From Sulfuricella sp. (lineage in GTDB: Bacteria > Pseudomonadota > Gammaproteobacteria > Burkholderiales > Sulfuricellaceae): a stretch of 64,000 nt of DNA. The stretch is from NCBI GenBank assembly GCA_023266195.1, contig JAHFRP010000001.1, positions 124,001 to 188,000 of the forward strand. The letters are read 5' to 3'. This document shows positions 49,462-57,641 of the stretch, in pieces. The notes under the pieces were generated by a model, which saw only the letters and a program-made list of their open reading frames with translations, ran no database searches and was not told where the DNA came from. The position numbers and the translations under genes were made by a program. Within the stretch, counting starts at the first letter, position 1. The number at the start of each line of letters is the position of its first letter.

Positions 49462-50849
49462 GGGTGAGGGAAACGGCTGTCGTGGCCGTCAGGTTAGGCG
49501 TAGCGCTGCTGTTCTTGCTGGCCCTCGCGGCCGGCGCAGAGGCCGGCGTCGCCATGACGTCGGCGCGGGTCTGGCCGGCGGCCGACTACACGCGAGTGAC
49601 GCTGGAATCGGCCAGCCCGGTCAAATATCAGTTCCTCGCCGTAAAAAACCCCGACCGTCTGGTGATCGACCTCGAAGGCGTGGATCTCAATGCCGCGCTG
49701 GAAGGCCTGGCCGGCAAGGTGGCGGCGAACGATCCCTACATCAAGCTGGTGCGCGTTGCCCGCAACAAGCCGGGCGTGGTGCGGGTAGTGCTGGACCTCA
49801 AGGCCGAGGTCAAGCCGCAGATGTTTACTTTGCCGCCTTACGGCGAATACGGCCACCGGCTGGTGCTGGACATCTACCCCTTGCAGCCGGCCGATCCGCT
49901 GATGGCGCTGGTGGAGAAGCGGGATGCGGGCGCGACCGAAGGGATCAAGGAGCCGGCCGACAAAACCGCCAAGCCGGAAGCGGACCAGGCGCCCGAACTC
50001 GCTCTATCCACGGCACTGGAAAATCCCGCCAACGAAAACAAGGAAAAACGCACCGAAGCGGCGAAGCCGGCCGAGAAGCCCGTCAAGCCTGAAAACCCGG
50101 TGAAGAAGCTGGATGTCGCGCGCCTGATCACGGTCGCCATCGACGCCGGCCACGGCGGCGAGGATCCCGGCGCCCACGGCCAGAACGGCTCCAACGAGAA
50201 GGACGTGACCCTGGCGATCGCGCGCCGCCTCAAGGCGCAGGTGGATGGCGAGCCCAACATGCGCGCCGTGCTGATCCGCGACGGCGATTATTTCATCCCG
50301 CTGCACGGCCGCGTGGTCAAGGCGCGCAACGTCAAGGCCGACCTGTTTGTGTCGATCCATGCCGACGCCTTCGTCAAGCCCGATGCGCGGGGTTCTTCGG
50401 TGTTTGCTTTATCGGAGCGCGGCGCCACCTCCGCCGCCGCGCGCTGGCTGGCGAAGAAGGAAAACGAGGCCGACCTGATCGGCGGCGTCAACATCGACGT
50501 CAAGGACGTCTACCTCAAGCAGACCCTGCTCGACCTGTCGCAGACCGCCACCATCAACGACAGCCTCAAGCTGGGCAAGGCGGTGCTCGGCGAGCTGGGC
50601 GGCATCAACCGCCTGCACAAGGGCTCGGTGGAGCAGGCCGGCTTTGCCGTGCTGAAATCGCCGGACATCCCCTCGATCCTGGTGGAAACCGCCTTCATCT
50701 CCAACCCCGAGGAAGAGCAGCGGCTCAAGGACGATGCCTACCAGGGCAAGATGGCGGCGGCGATCCTCGGCGGCATCAAGCGCTACTTCGCCAAGAGCCC
50801 CCCGCTGGCGCGTTCCAGCAAGATGGCCAGCCTGGATGGGCATCAATAG
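49389..50849 (+). CDS. amiC: N-acetylmuramoyl-L-alanine amidase (AmiC type)
   Basis: A 486-residue zinc amidase for septal peptidoglycan splitting. An N-terminal AMIN domain (VWPAADYTRVTLESASPVKY) and a Lys/Glu/Pro linker precede the amidase_3 domain: VAIDAGHGGEDPGAHG, LFVSIHADAF and ILVETAFISNPEE. The ATG at 49389 has AGAAGGG, but its first 25 codons are partly repeat DNA; the in-frame GTG at 49464, preceded by GGAGAGGG from the repeat, would give a cleaner signal peptide (VRLGVALLFLLALAAGAEA). Confidence 0.93.
   Translation: MFAGANIKSAKRTSPPSPAGGRGLGVRETAVVAVRLGVALLFLLALAAGAEAGVAMTSARVWPAADYTRVTLESASPVKYQFLAVKNPDRLVIDLEGVDLNAALEGLAGKVAANDPYIKLVRVARNKPGVVRVVLDLKAEVKPQMFTLPPYGEYGHRLVLDIYPLQPADPLMALVEKRDAGATEGIKEPADKTAKPEADQAPELALSTALENPANENKEKRTEAAKPAEKPVKPENPVKKLDVARLITVAIDAGHGGEDPGAHGQNGSNEKDVTLAIARRLKAQVDGEPNMRAVLIRDGDYFIPLHGRVVKARNVKADLFVSIHADAFVKPDARGSSVFALSERGATSAAARWLAKKENEADLIGGVNIDVKDVYLKQTLLDLSQTATINDSLKLGKAVLGELGGINRLHKGSVEQAGFAVLKSPDIPSILVETAFISNPEEEQRLKDDAYQGKMAAAILGGIKRYFAKSPPLARSSKMASLDGHQ
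49434..49457. repeat. CCCTCTCCCGC palindrome at the tsaE/amiC overlap
   Basis: CCCTCTCCCGC-AG-GCGGGAGAGGG, a perfect stem. Related copies form the outer arms at 26716-26795 and the 57561-57622 element. It encodes the end of TsaE and the leader of AmiC at once. Confidence 0.8.
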
Positions 50850-50915
50850 ATTCGTCTGGCCGTCGTTGCGTCAACACATACGGGTTTCCGACTGAACTCC
50901 GCGAAGGGGAGGGAC

Positions 50916-53597
50916 ATGGCAATCTCGTCTGACAACACTCCGCGTTCGCCGCGCCGCAAATCCACGGTAAACGGAGCGGAACGGGAACGCGTCATCGCGC
51001 AAAGCCGGGACAACCCGGAATGGTGCCGCTGGGGGCCATATCTCAGCGAACGCCAGTGGGGGACGGTGCGCGAAGACTATAGCCCCGACGGCGATGCCTG
51101 GGATTATTTCAGCCACGACCAGGCGCGCAGCCGCGCGTATCGCTGGGGCGAGGACGGCATCGCGGGCATCTGCGACAAGTACCAGCATCTGTGCCTGGCT
51201 CTGGCGTTGTGGAACGGCCGGGACCCTATCCTCAAGGAGCGGCTGTTCGGGCTTACCAACGGCGAGGGCAACCACGGCGAGGATGTGAAGGAGCTCTATT
51301 ACTACCTGGATGCCACTCCGACCCATTCCTACCTCAAGATGCTTTACAAGTATCCCCAACGGCCTTTTCCCTACGTACTGCTAGGGGCTGAGAACCGTCG
51401 CCGGGGCAGGGCGCTGCCCGAATTCGAGCTGATCGATAGCGGCGTGTTCGACGACGACCGCTATTTCGACGTTTACGTCGAATACGCCAAGGCCGGCCCG
51501 CACGACATTCTGATGCAGGTCTCCGCGCACAACCGCGGCGCGGAGGACGCGCCGCTGCACATCCTGCCGCAGCTCTGGTTCAGAAACGAATGGTCGTGGG
51601 GCGAGCCGGGTGCCAAGCCGCAGTTGTCGGTGAACGACCACGGCGCCATCGTGGCGTGCCACGCCAAACTTGGTACCTACCGCTGCACTCTGGATGGCGC
51701 CCCCGAGCTGTTGTTCTGCGATAACGAAACCAACCCGCAATGCCTGAACGGCAGGCCGGTCGCGGGTCACTTCAAGGATGCGTTCCACGAGCGCGTGATC
51801 GGCGGCAAGGAAGACGCCGTCAACCCGGCGCGCATCGGCACCAAGGCCGCCGGGCACTTTGTTTTCACGGTGCCGGCCGGCGGTGGCGTGGAAGTTCGCC
51901 TGCGTCTGGCAAAAACCGCAGCGAACCAGCCCTTCGAGGATTTTGCCCAGGTTATGAACCTGCGCCGTGCCGAGGCCGACGCCTACTATGACGAGTTGCA
52001 GGCGGGCATCGACGACGCCGACGCGCGGCTGATCCAGCGCCAGGCCCTCGCCGGCTTGATCTGGAGCAAGCAGTTCTATTATTTCGACGTGCCGCGCTGG
52101 CTGGAAGGCGACCCCGGCATGCCGGCGCCGCCCCCGGAGCGCCGGCAAGGGCGCAACTGCGACTGGGGCCACCTCAACAACGGCGACGTGATCTCCATGC
52201 CGGACAAGTGGGAATACCCCTGGTACGCGGCGTGGGATCTGGCTTTTCACTGCATTCCGCTGGCCATGGTCGATCCCGCGTTCGCCAAGGGCCAGCTCGT
52301 CCTGATGACGCGCGAGTGGTACATGCACCCCAACGGACAGATCCCCGCCTACGAGTGGGGATTCGGCGATGTGAACCCGCCGGTTCACGCCTGGGCCGCG
52401 TGGGAAGTATACAAGACCGAGCGCGACGCCAACGGCGGGAAGGGCGATACGGCGTTTCTGGAACGCATCCTGCACAAGCTGCTGCTCAACTTCACCTGGT
52501 GGGTGAATCGCAAGGACGCCGCCGGCCACAACGTTTTCCAGGGGGGCTTCCTCGGCCTCGACAACATCGGCGTGTTCGACCGCAGCAAGCCGCTGCCGGA
52601 CGGCGGCTACATCAACCAGGCCGACGGTACGAGCTGGATGGCGATGTATTGCCTGAACCTGATGCGCATCGCGCTGGAGCTCGCGCAATACAATCATGTG
52701 TACGAGGATATCGCGACCAAGTTCTTCGAGCATTTCCTGTACATCGCCCGCGCCATGAACAACATCGGCGACCAGGGCATCGGCCTGTGGGACGAGGAGG
52801 ACCAGTTTTTCTACGACGTGCTGCGCTTTCCGGACGGGCGCATGATGCCCCTGCGGGTGCGCTCCATGGTCGGGCTGATCCCGCTGTTCGCGGTCGAAAT
52901 CATAGAGCCGGAGCTGCTCGATTGTCTGCCGAACTTCAAGCGACGGCTCGAATGGTTCATGAAGTACCGCCCCGAGCTGGCCGCCCAGGTTTCCCACTGG
53001 CAGGAGCCGGGGCGGGGCGATCGCCGCCTGCTGTCGCTGCTGCGCCCGCACCGCATGCGGCGCCTGCTGCAGCGCATGCTGGATGAACGCGAATTCTTGT
53101 CTGACTACGGCGTGCGCTCACTTTCCCGCGTCCACCTGGATCAGCCCTATGTGTTTTCTCCCAACAGCCATCCGGTGAGCGTGAGCTACCAGCCGGCGGA
53201 GTCGGAGTCCGCGCTGTTCGGTGGCAATTCCAACTGGCGCGGACCGATCTGGTTTCCTGTCAATTATTTGCTGGTGGGATCGCTTTACCGCTTCGCCGAT
53301 TTTTACGGCGAGGGGTTGAAGGTGGAGTGCCCGACAGGCTCTGGCCTCGATCTCAGTCTCGGCCAGGTCGCCGACGACCTCACACGCCGCCTCACCGGGA
53401 TTTTTCGCCGCGATGGGCAGGGCGGACGCCCGGCACACGGTGCTGCAGACAAGCTGCGCGATGATCCGCACTTCCGCGATCACATCCTGTTCTACGAGTA
53501 TTTTCACGGCGACAGCGGGCGCGGCATGGGCGCCTCGCATCAGACCGGGTGGACCGGGCTGATGGCGAAGCTGCTTGAGCCGCGCCGCCCATCCTGA
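50916..53597 (+). CDS. GH63-like glucosidase (MGH1-type glycoside hydrolase)
   Basis: An 893-residue cytoplasmic protein with no signal peptide. The N-terminal beta-rich part begins [20 protein letters not shown]; the (alpha/alpha)6-type barrel contains [57 protein letters not shown] and [20 protein letters not shown], where Asp/Glu pairs suit an inverting glycosidase. Family members hydrolyse alpha-glucosides or mannosylglycerate-type compounds; substrate is undetermined. GAAGGGGAGGGAC precedes the ATG. The glycosyltransferase follows. Confidence 0.88.
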   Translation: MAISSDNTPRSPRRKSTVNGAERERVIAQSRDNPEWCRWGPYLSERQWGTVREDYSPDGDAWDYFSHDQARSRAYRWGEDGIAGICDKYQHLCLALALWNGRDPILKERLFGLTNGEGNHGEDVKELYYYLDATPTHSYLKMLYKYPQRPFPYVLLGAENRRRGRALPEFELIDSGVFDDDRYFDVYVEYAKAGPHDILMQVSAHNRGAEDAPLHILPQLWFRNEWSWGEPGAKPQLSVNDHGAIVACHAKLGTYRCTLDGAPELLFCDNETNPQCLNGRPVAGHFKDAFHERVIGGKEDAVNPARIGTKAAGHFVFTVPAGGGVEVRLRLAKTAANQPFEDFAQVMNLRRAEADAYYDELQAGIDDADARLIQRQALAGLIWSKQFYYFDVPRWLEGDPGMPAPPPERRQGRNCDWGHLNNGDVISMPDKWEYPWYAAWDLAFHCIPLAMVDPAFAKGQLVLMTREWYMHPNGQIPAYEWGFGDVNPPVHAWAAWEVYKTERDANGGKGDTAFLERILHKLLLNFTWWVNRKDAAGHNVFQGGFLGLDNIGVFDRSKPLPDGGYINQADGTSWMAMYCLNLMRIALELAQYNHVYEDIATKFFEHFLYIARAMNNIGDQGIGLWDEEDQFFYDVLRFPDGRMMPLRVRSMVGLIPLFAVEIIEPELLDCLPNFKRRLEWFMKYRPELAAQVSHWQEPGRGDRRLLSLLRPHRMRRLLQRMLDEREFLSDYGVRSLSRVHLDQPYVFSPNSHPVSVSYQPAESESALFGGNSNWRGPIWFPVNYLLVGSLYRFADFYGEGLKVECPTGSGLDLSLGQVADDLTRRLTGIFRRDGQGGRPAHGAADKLRDDPHFRDHILFYEYFHGDSGRGMGASHQTGWTGLMAKLLEPRRPS

Positions 53598-53763
53598 CAG
53601 GTTTCTTCGCGCACTGGGGAAATTCATGCTTCGGCGCGATGAGACGGTTCGGCGTTGCTGTGCCGTTTTGCCGATTAATGGCCGCTGATAGCCAAACCGT
53701 CATTTTTCTGTCATTCGCCTCCGCTAGAATTACCCGCTTGGGCAACCCTGTTTCTGGCGAGCA

Positions 53764-54951
53764 ATGAAAATCCTGATGATTTCGGATGTATATTTTCCCC
53801 GTGTCAACGGTGTTTCCACCTCGATCGCCACCTTCCGCCGCGACCTGGAGGCGCAGGGCCACGAGGTGCACCTGATCGCTCCGGACTACGGCCATATCAC
53901 CGCGGACGAGAGCCGTATCCGCCGCATCCCCTCGCACTATCTCTTCCTCGATCCCGAAGACCGGCTGATCAGGACGGGCGCCGTGCTGGCCATGCGCGAC
54001 GAACTGCGCCAGGCCCGTTTCGACATTCTGCATATCCAGACGCCGTTCGCCGCCCATTACCTGGGCGTGCGCCTGGCTCGCGAACTGGGGCTGCCGCGGG
54101 TGGAAAGCTACCATACCTTTTTCGAGGAATACCTGCATTACTATGTGCCGTTACTGCCGAAAAAGCTGATGCGTTTCCTGGCGCGGCGCCTGTCCTGCCA
54201 CCAGTGCAACGACCTCGACGGCCTGGTGGTGCCTTCATCGGCCATGATGGCGGCGCTGCACGGCTATGGCATCGTCACCCACGCCCAGATCATCCCCACC
54301 GGGCTCGAACCGGAAAGCTTCGTGCCGGGCGACGGCGAGGCTTTCCGCCAACGCCACGGCATTTCGGCCGAGCGCCCGGTGCTGGCGTATGTCGGGCGGG
54401 TAGCGCATGAGAAGAACATCGGCTTTTTGCTCAAGGTGGCGGCCCGCGTCCGGCGCGACGTCCCGGACGTGCTGCTGGTGGTGGCGGGCGAAGGCCCGGC
54501 GCTGGCCGGCCTGCGCCAGGAAGCCGGCAGGCTGGGCCTGGCGGGCAACGTGCTGTTCGTCGGCTATCTCGACCGCCGCCGCGAATTGCCGGACTGTTAT
54601 CGCGCGGCGGACGTATTCGTGTTCGCGTCGCATACCGAAACGCAGGGCCTGGTGCTGCTCGAAGCGATGGCCCAGGGCGTGCCGCTGGTGGCGCTCGCCG
54701 AGATGGGAGCGAAGGACGTGCTCAAGCCCGGACAGGGCGTGCTGATTGCCGACGACGATGTCGAGGATTTCGCCGCCAGGGTGGCGAGCCTGCTGCGGGA
54801 CAAGGCGGCGGCGACGCGGCTGGGCGAACTGGGCCGGAGCTATGCGGCCACCTGGTCGGCGGCGGCGCTGGCGGAGCGGCTGGCCGGTTTTTACCGGGAG
54901 GTGATCGAGAAGCACGCCCTTGCGTGCGAGCCGGCCGCCAATATGATGTAG
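53764..54951 (+). CDS. GT4 glycosyltransferase
   Basis: A 395-residue GT-B enzyme. ILMISDVYFPRVNGVSTSIA near the start, YHTFFEEYLHYYVPL, VGRVAHEKNIGFLLKVA, and the donor-binding FASHTETQGLVLLEAMAQG (E-x7-E motif). Similar proteins transfer glucose or mannose to diacylglycerol or lipid carriers. The acceptor cannot be deduced. Its stop overlaps the start of a REPIN; the LpxH-like gene converges on it. Confidence 0.92.
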   Translation: MKILMISDVYFPRVNGVSTSIATFRRDLEAQGHEVHLIAPDYGHITADESRIRRIPSHYLFLDPEDRLIRTGAVLAMRDELRQARFDILHIQTPFAAHYLGVRLARELGLPRVESYHTFFEEYLHYYVPLLPKKLMRFLARRLSCHQCNDLDGLVVPSSAMMAALHGYGIVTHAQIIPTGLEPESFVPGDGEAFRQRHGISAERPVLAYVGRVAHEKNIGFLLKVAARVRRDVPDVLLVVAGEGPALAGLRQEAGRLGLAGNVLFVGYLDRRRELPDCYRAADVFVFASHTETQGLVLLEAMAQGVPLVALAEMGAKDVLKPGQGVLIADDDVEDFAARVASLLRDKAAATRLGELGRSYAATWSAAALAERLAGFYREVIEKHALACEPAANMM

Positions 54952-55023
54952 GTCGGGCACCCCGTGCCCGACGAATGTGGGTCAGGCTTCAGCCTGATGT
55001 CGGGCACGGGGTGCCCGACCTAC
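54948..55023. repeat. REPIN between convergent genes (TCGGGCAC type)
   Basis: Third copy of the unit at 30733 and 32334; the loop itself contains GTCAGGCTTCAGCCTGA. It overlaps both neighbouring stop codons by a few bases. Confidence 0.85.
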
Positions 55024-55781
55024 ACGGGTTTCACCGCGGTCAACTCGCCGTCCCAGGCGACCAGTTCCAGTTGGCCGTCCAGATGCTCCACGATGGCGGT
55101 GCAGCTGTCCACCCAGTCGCCGCAGTTCAGGTATGTCAGATCGCCGATCGGCTTTATCGCCGGCCAGTGGATATGGCCGCAGATCACGCCGTCCAGGCCG
55201 CGTTCGCGGGCATGGCGGATGACGGAATCCTCGAAATCGAAAATGAAGCTGACCGCCGTTTTTACCTTGCGCTTGGCATAACCGGCCAGCGACCAGTAGC
55301 CGGGGCGGCGCAGCGTGCGGCGCAGCCAGGACAGCCAGTTGTTGAGCCGCACCAGGAAGTTGTAGGAGATGTCGCCGAGCACCGCGACCCATTTGTGGTG
55401 CCGCGTGACCTGGTCGAATTCGTCGCCGTGCAGGAGCAGGTAGCGCTGGCCGCCGACCGTGGTGTGGACGTATTCGTGCTCGACGCGGATATCGCCGAAC
55501 GAGGTGTCGATATATTCGCGCAACGCTTCGTCATGGTTGCCGGGGATGAAAAACACCTTCTCTCCATGCCGGGCGCGCCGCAGCAATTTTTGAACGATGG
55601 TGTTCTGCGCCGGCGACCAGTAGATGCCGCCACGGCTCATCGCCCAGAAATCGACGATGTCGCCGAGCAGGAACAGGTATTCGGAGGGATATTCCTTGAG
55701 GAAATCGAGCAGGCGCTCCGCCTGGCAGGCGCGGGTGCCGAGGTGTACGTCGGAAATGAAGACTGCCCGGACTTGCGCCAT
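55020..55781 (-). CDS. LpxH-like UDP-2,3-diacylglucosamine diphosphatase family protein
   Basis: A 253-residue calcineurin-like phosphoesterase: FISDVHLGTRAC, LLGDIVDFWAM, IPGNHDEAL, LLHGDEFDQV and VICGHIHWPAI give all five metal motifs. LpxH cleaves UDP-diacylglucosamine in lipid A synthesis, but this longer, DFW-containing branch may serve another lipid. The start at MAQVRAVF fits homologues; 22 more in-frame codons lie upstream. Confidence 0.88.
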   Translation of the reverse strand: MAQVRAVFISDVHLGTRACQAERLLDFLKEYPSEYLFLLGDIVDFWAMSRGGIYWSPAQNTIVQKLLRRARHGEKVFFIPGNHDEALREYIDTSFGDIRVEHEYVHTTVGGQRYLLLHGDEFDQVTRHHKWVAVLGDISYNFLVRLNNWLSWLRRTLRRPGYWSLAGYAKRKVKTAVSFIFDFEDSVIRHARERGLDGVICGHIHWPAIKPIGDLTYLNCGDWVDSCTAIVEHLDGQLELVAWDGELTAVKPV

Positions 55782-56230
55782 GGTTCTGGTGTTTGAAGAA
55801 GTTGGCCCATGATAGTCAGGGATTGTGACAGCCGCGTTACAAGGCATGGGTTGCCGCTTTCGTCATGTCATGAAATTTACACTTTACGTGGTTATGCTGA
55901 ATCCGTTAAAATCCGCTCCGTTTTCATTGTGCGGAGATCCTTCGTGGATAGTTGTTCGAGTGGCGGTATGCGCCTGCGTGTAGCAGGTTTCGCCTCGGCA
56001 AGATAACGCAGGTTCTTTTCCCCTGCCGCATCTCGCCCAGCGCGGGAAGCGGCATCTTTAAGGTCAGGCCGGATTTTCCAGGCCGATCTCGCAGTTTCCG
56101 GATTACTCCCCAACCCAAACACCGCTTTGCATTTTTCCCCGAATGCATGGGCTGGTGTGCTGCATGGCATGCGCCACGCGGACGACGTTCACGTTGAGGC
56201 GCTCGGCAACCGACCGTAAGAGGCAAGCCG
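55782..56230. other. Intergenic stretch with no recognisable gene
   Basis: About 450 bp. It shows no convincing reading frame, tRNA or known repeat. GCAAGATAACGCAGG and several short palindromes occur. It presumably contains the promoters of the divergent phosphoesterase and porin genes. Confidence 0.4.
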
Positions 56231-57556
56231 ATGTTGAAGAAAAACCATGGATTCGCGCATGCCGGATGGGCTGCGCTAATGCTCATCCCGCTGGCCGCGC
56301 TCGCGCAGGATGCGCCCGAGGACTGGAACGCCAAGTTCCAGGCGACCTACGTCCGGCAGTCGAAAAACCACTTCAACGCGGCCTATTCCGGGCCGAACAG
56401 CCTCTCCACCGAGCGGGAGAAAAGCTATTCCTTCACCGCCACCGCCTTCCTCGGTTTTCGCCCCTGGGCCGGCGGCGAGCTTTACTTCGATCCGGAAATA
56501 TCCCAGGGCGTGCCGCTGTCCGGCCTGACCGGCCTGGGCGGCCTCACCAACGGCGAGATGGCGCGCACCTCCGGGCCCACCCCGACGCTTTATCGCGCCC
56601 GCCTGTTCCTGCGCCAGACCTGGGGCCTGGGCGGCGGCAGCGAGGCGGTCGAATCCGGCGCCAACCAGCTGGCCGGCACTGTAGACAAGCGCCGCGTGGT
56701 GCTGACCGCCGGCAATCTGTCGGTGACCGATATTTTCGACGCCAACAGCTTCAACCACGACCCCCGCACCCAATTCCTCAACTGGTCGCTGATGACCCAC
56801 GGCGCCTACGATTTCGCCGCCGACGCACGCGGCTACACCTGGGGCGCGGCGCTGGAATATTACGACGACGACTGGGCATTCCGCGCCGGCCGCTTCATGC
56901 AGCCGAAACTGCCCAACCAGCAGCCGCTCGACTGGCGCATCTTCGAGCATTACGGTGACCAGGTCGAGATCGAGCACGGCCATACCCTGGGCGGCCAGCC
57001 CGGCAGGATACGCCTGCTCGCGTTCCGCAACCGCGCCCGGATGGCGGGCTTCCAGGACGCGCTCGACTACGCCGCGATCCACGGCGGCGTGCCGGACATC
57101 GACAACGTGCGCGGCGGCGAGAAGGTCAAGGTCGGCTACGGCATCAACCTGGAGCAAAACCTGACCGCCGACATCGGTGCATTTGCCCGCGCCAGCTGGG
57201 CCGACGGCCAGACCGAGACCTACGCCTTCACCGAGATCGACAATTCGCTGTCGGCGGGCGTGTCGGTCAAGGGCGCGGCGTGGGGGCGGGCGGCGGACAT
57301 GGTGGGCGCGGCTTTCGTCCGCAACGGCTTGTCGCGCGAGCGGCGCGACTACCTCGCCGCCGGCGGCATCGGCTTTTTCATCGGCGACGGCGCCTTAAAC
57401 TACCGGACGGAGCAGATTGTCGAGGTCTATTACAGCCTGGCGGCCGCCAGGGCGAGCTGGCTGGCGCTGGACTTGCAGCGCATCGCCAACCCCGCCTACA
57501 ACGCCGACCGCGGGCCGGTTTCCGTAGCCGCGATCCGGCTGCACAGCGAATTCTGA
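56231..57556 (+). CDS. OprB-family carbohydrate-selective porin
   Basis: A 441-residue outer membrane protein. A signal peptide ends at PLAALA-QDAPEDW; FQATYVRQSKNHFNAAYSG, YFDPEISQGVPLSG and NLSVTDIFDANSFNHDPRTQF are OprB-like signatures. It ends LHSEF with a terminal Phe. Substrate not inferable. It precedes mgtA by 85 bp with a repeat between. Confidence 0.88.
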   Translation: MLKKNHGFAHAGWAALMLIPLAALAQDAPEDWNAKFQATYVRQSKNHFNAAYSGPNSLSTEREKSYSFTATAFLGFRPWAGGELYFDPEISQGVPLSGLTGLGGLTNGEMARTSGPTPTLYRARLFLRQTWGLGGGSEAVESGANQLAGTVDKRRVVLTAGNLSVTDIFDANSFNHDPRTQFLNWSLMTHGAYDFAADARGYTWGAALEYYDDDWAFRAGRFMQPKLPNQQPLDWRIFEHYGDQVEIEHGHTLGGQPGRIRLLAFRNRARMAGFQDALDYAAIHGGVPDIDNVRGGEKVKVGYGINLEQNLTADIGAFARASWADGQTETYAFTEIDNSLSAGVSVKGAAWGRAADMVGAAFVRNGLSRERRDYLAAGGIGFFIGDGALNYRTEQIVEVYYSLAAARASWLALDLQRIANPAYNADRGPVSVAAIRLHSEF

Positions 57557-57560
57557 GTAC

Positions 57561-57622
57561 CTCTCCCCTAGCCCTCTCCCGCAGACGGGCGAGGGGGACG
57601 AGGTCTCGCTTCGCGAGTTTTA
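57561..57622. repeat. CCCTCTCCCGC / TCGCTTCGCGAG element before mgtA
   Basis: CCCTCTCCCGCAGACGGGCGAGGG then TCTCGCTTCGCGAGTTTTAC. The same two parts flank the modular palindrome at 26716-26822. It ends about 20 bp before the mgtA start. Confidence 0.65.
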
Positions 57623-57641
57623 CATTTAAGGGGGCAAGAAC

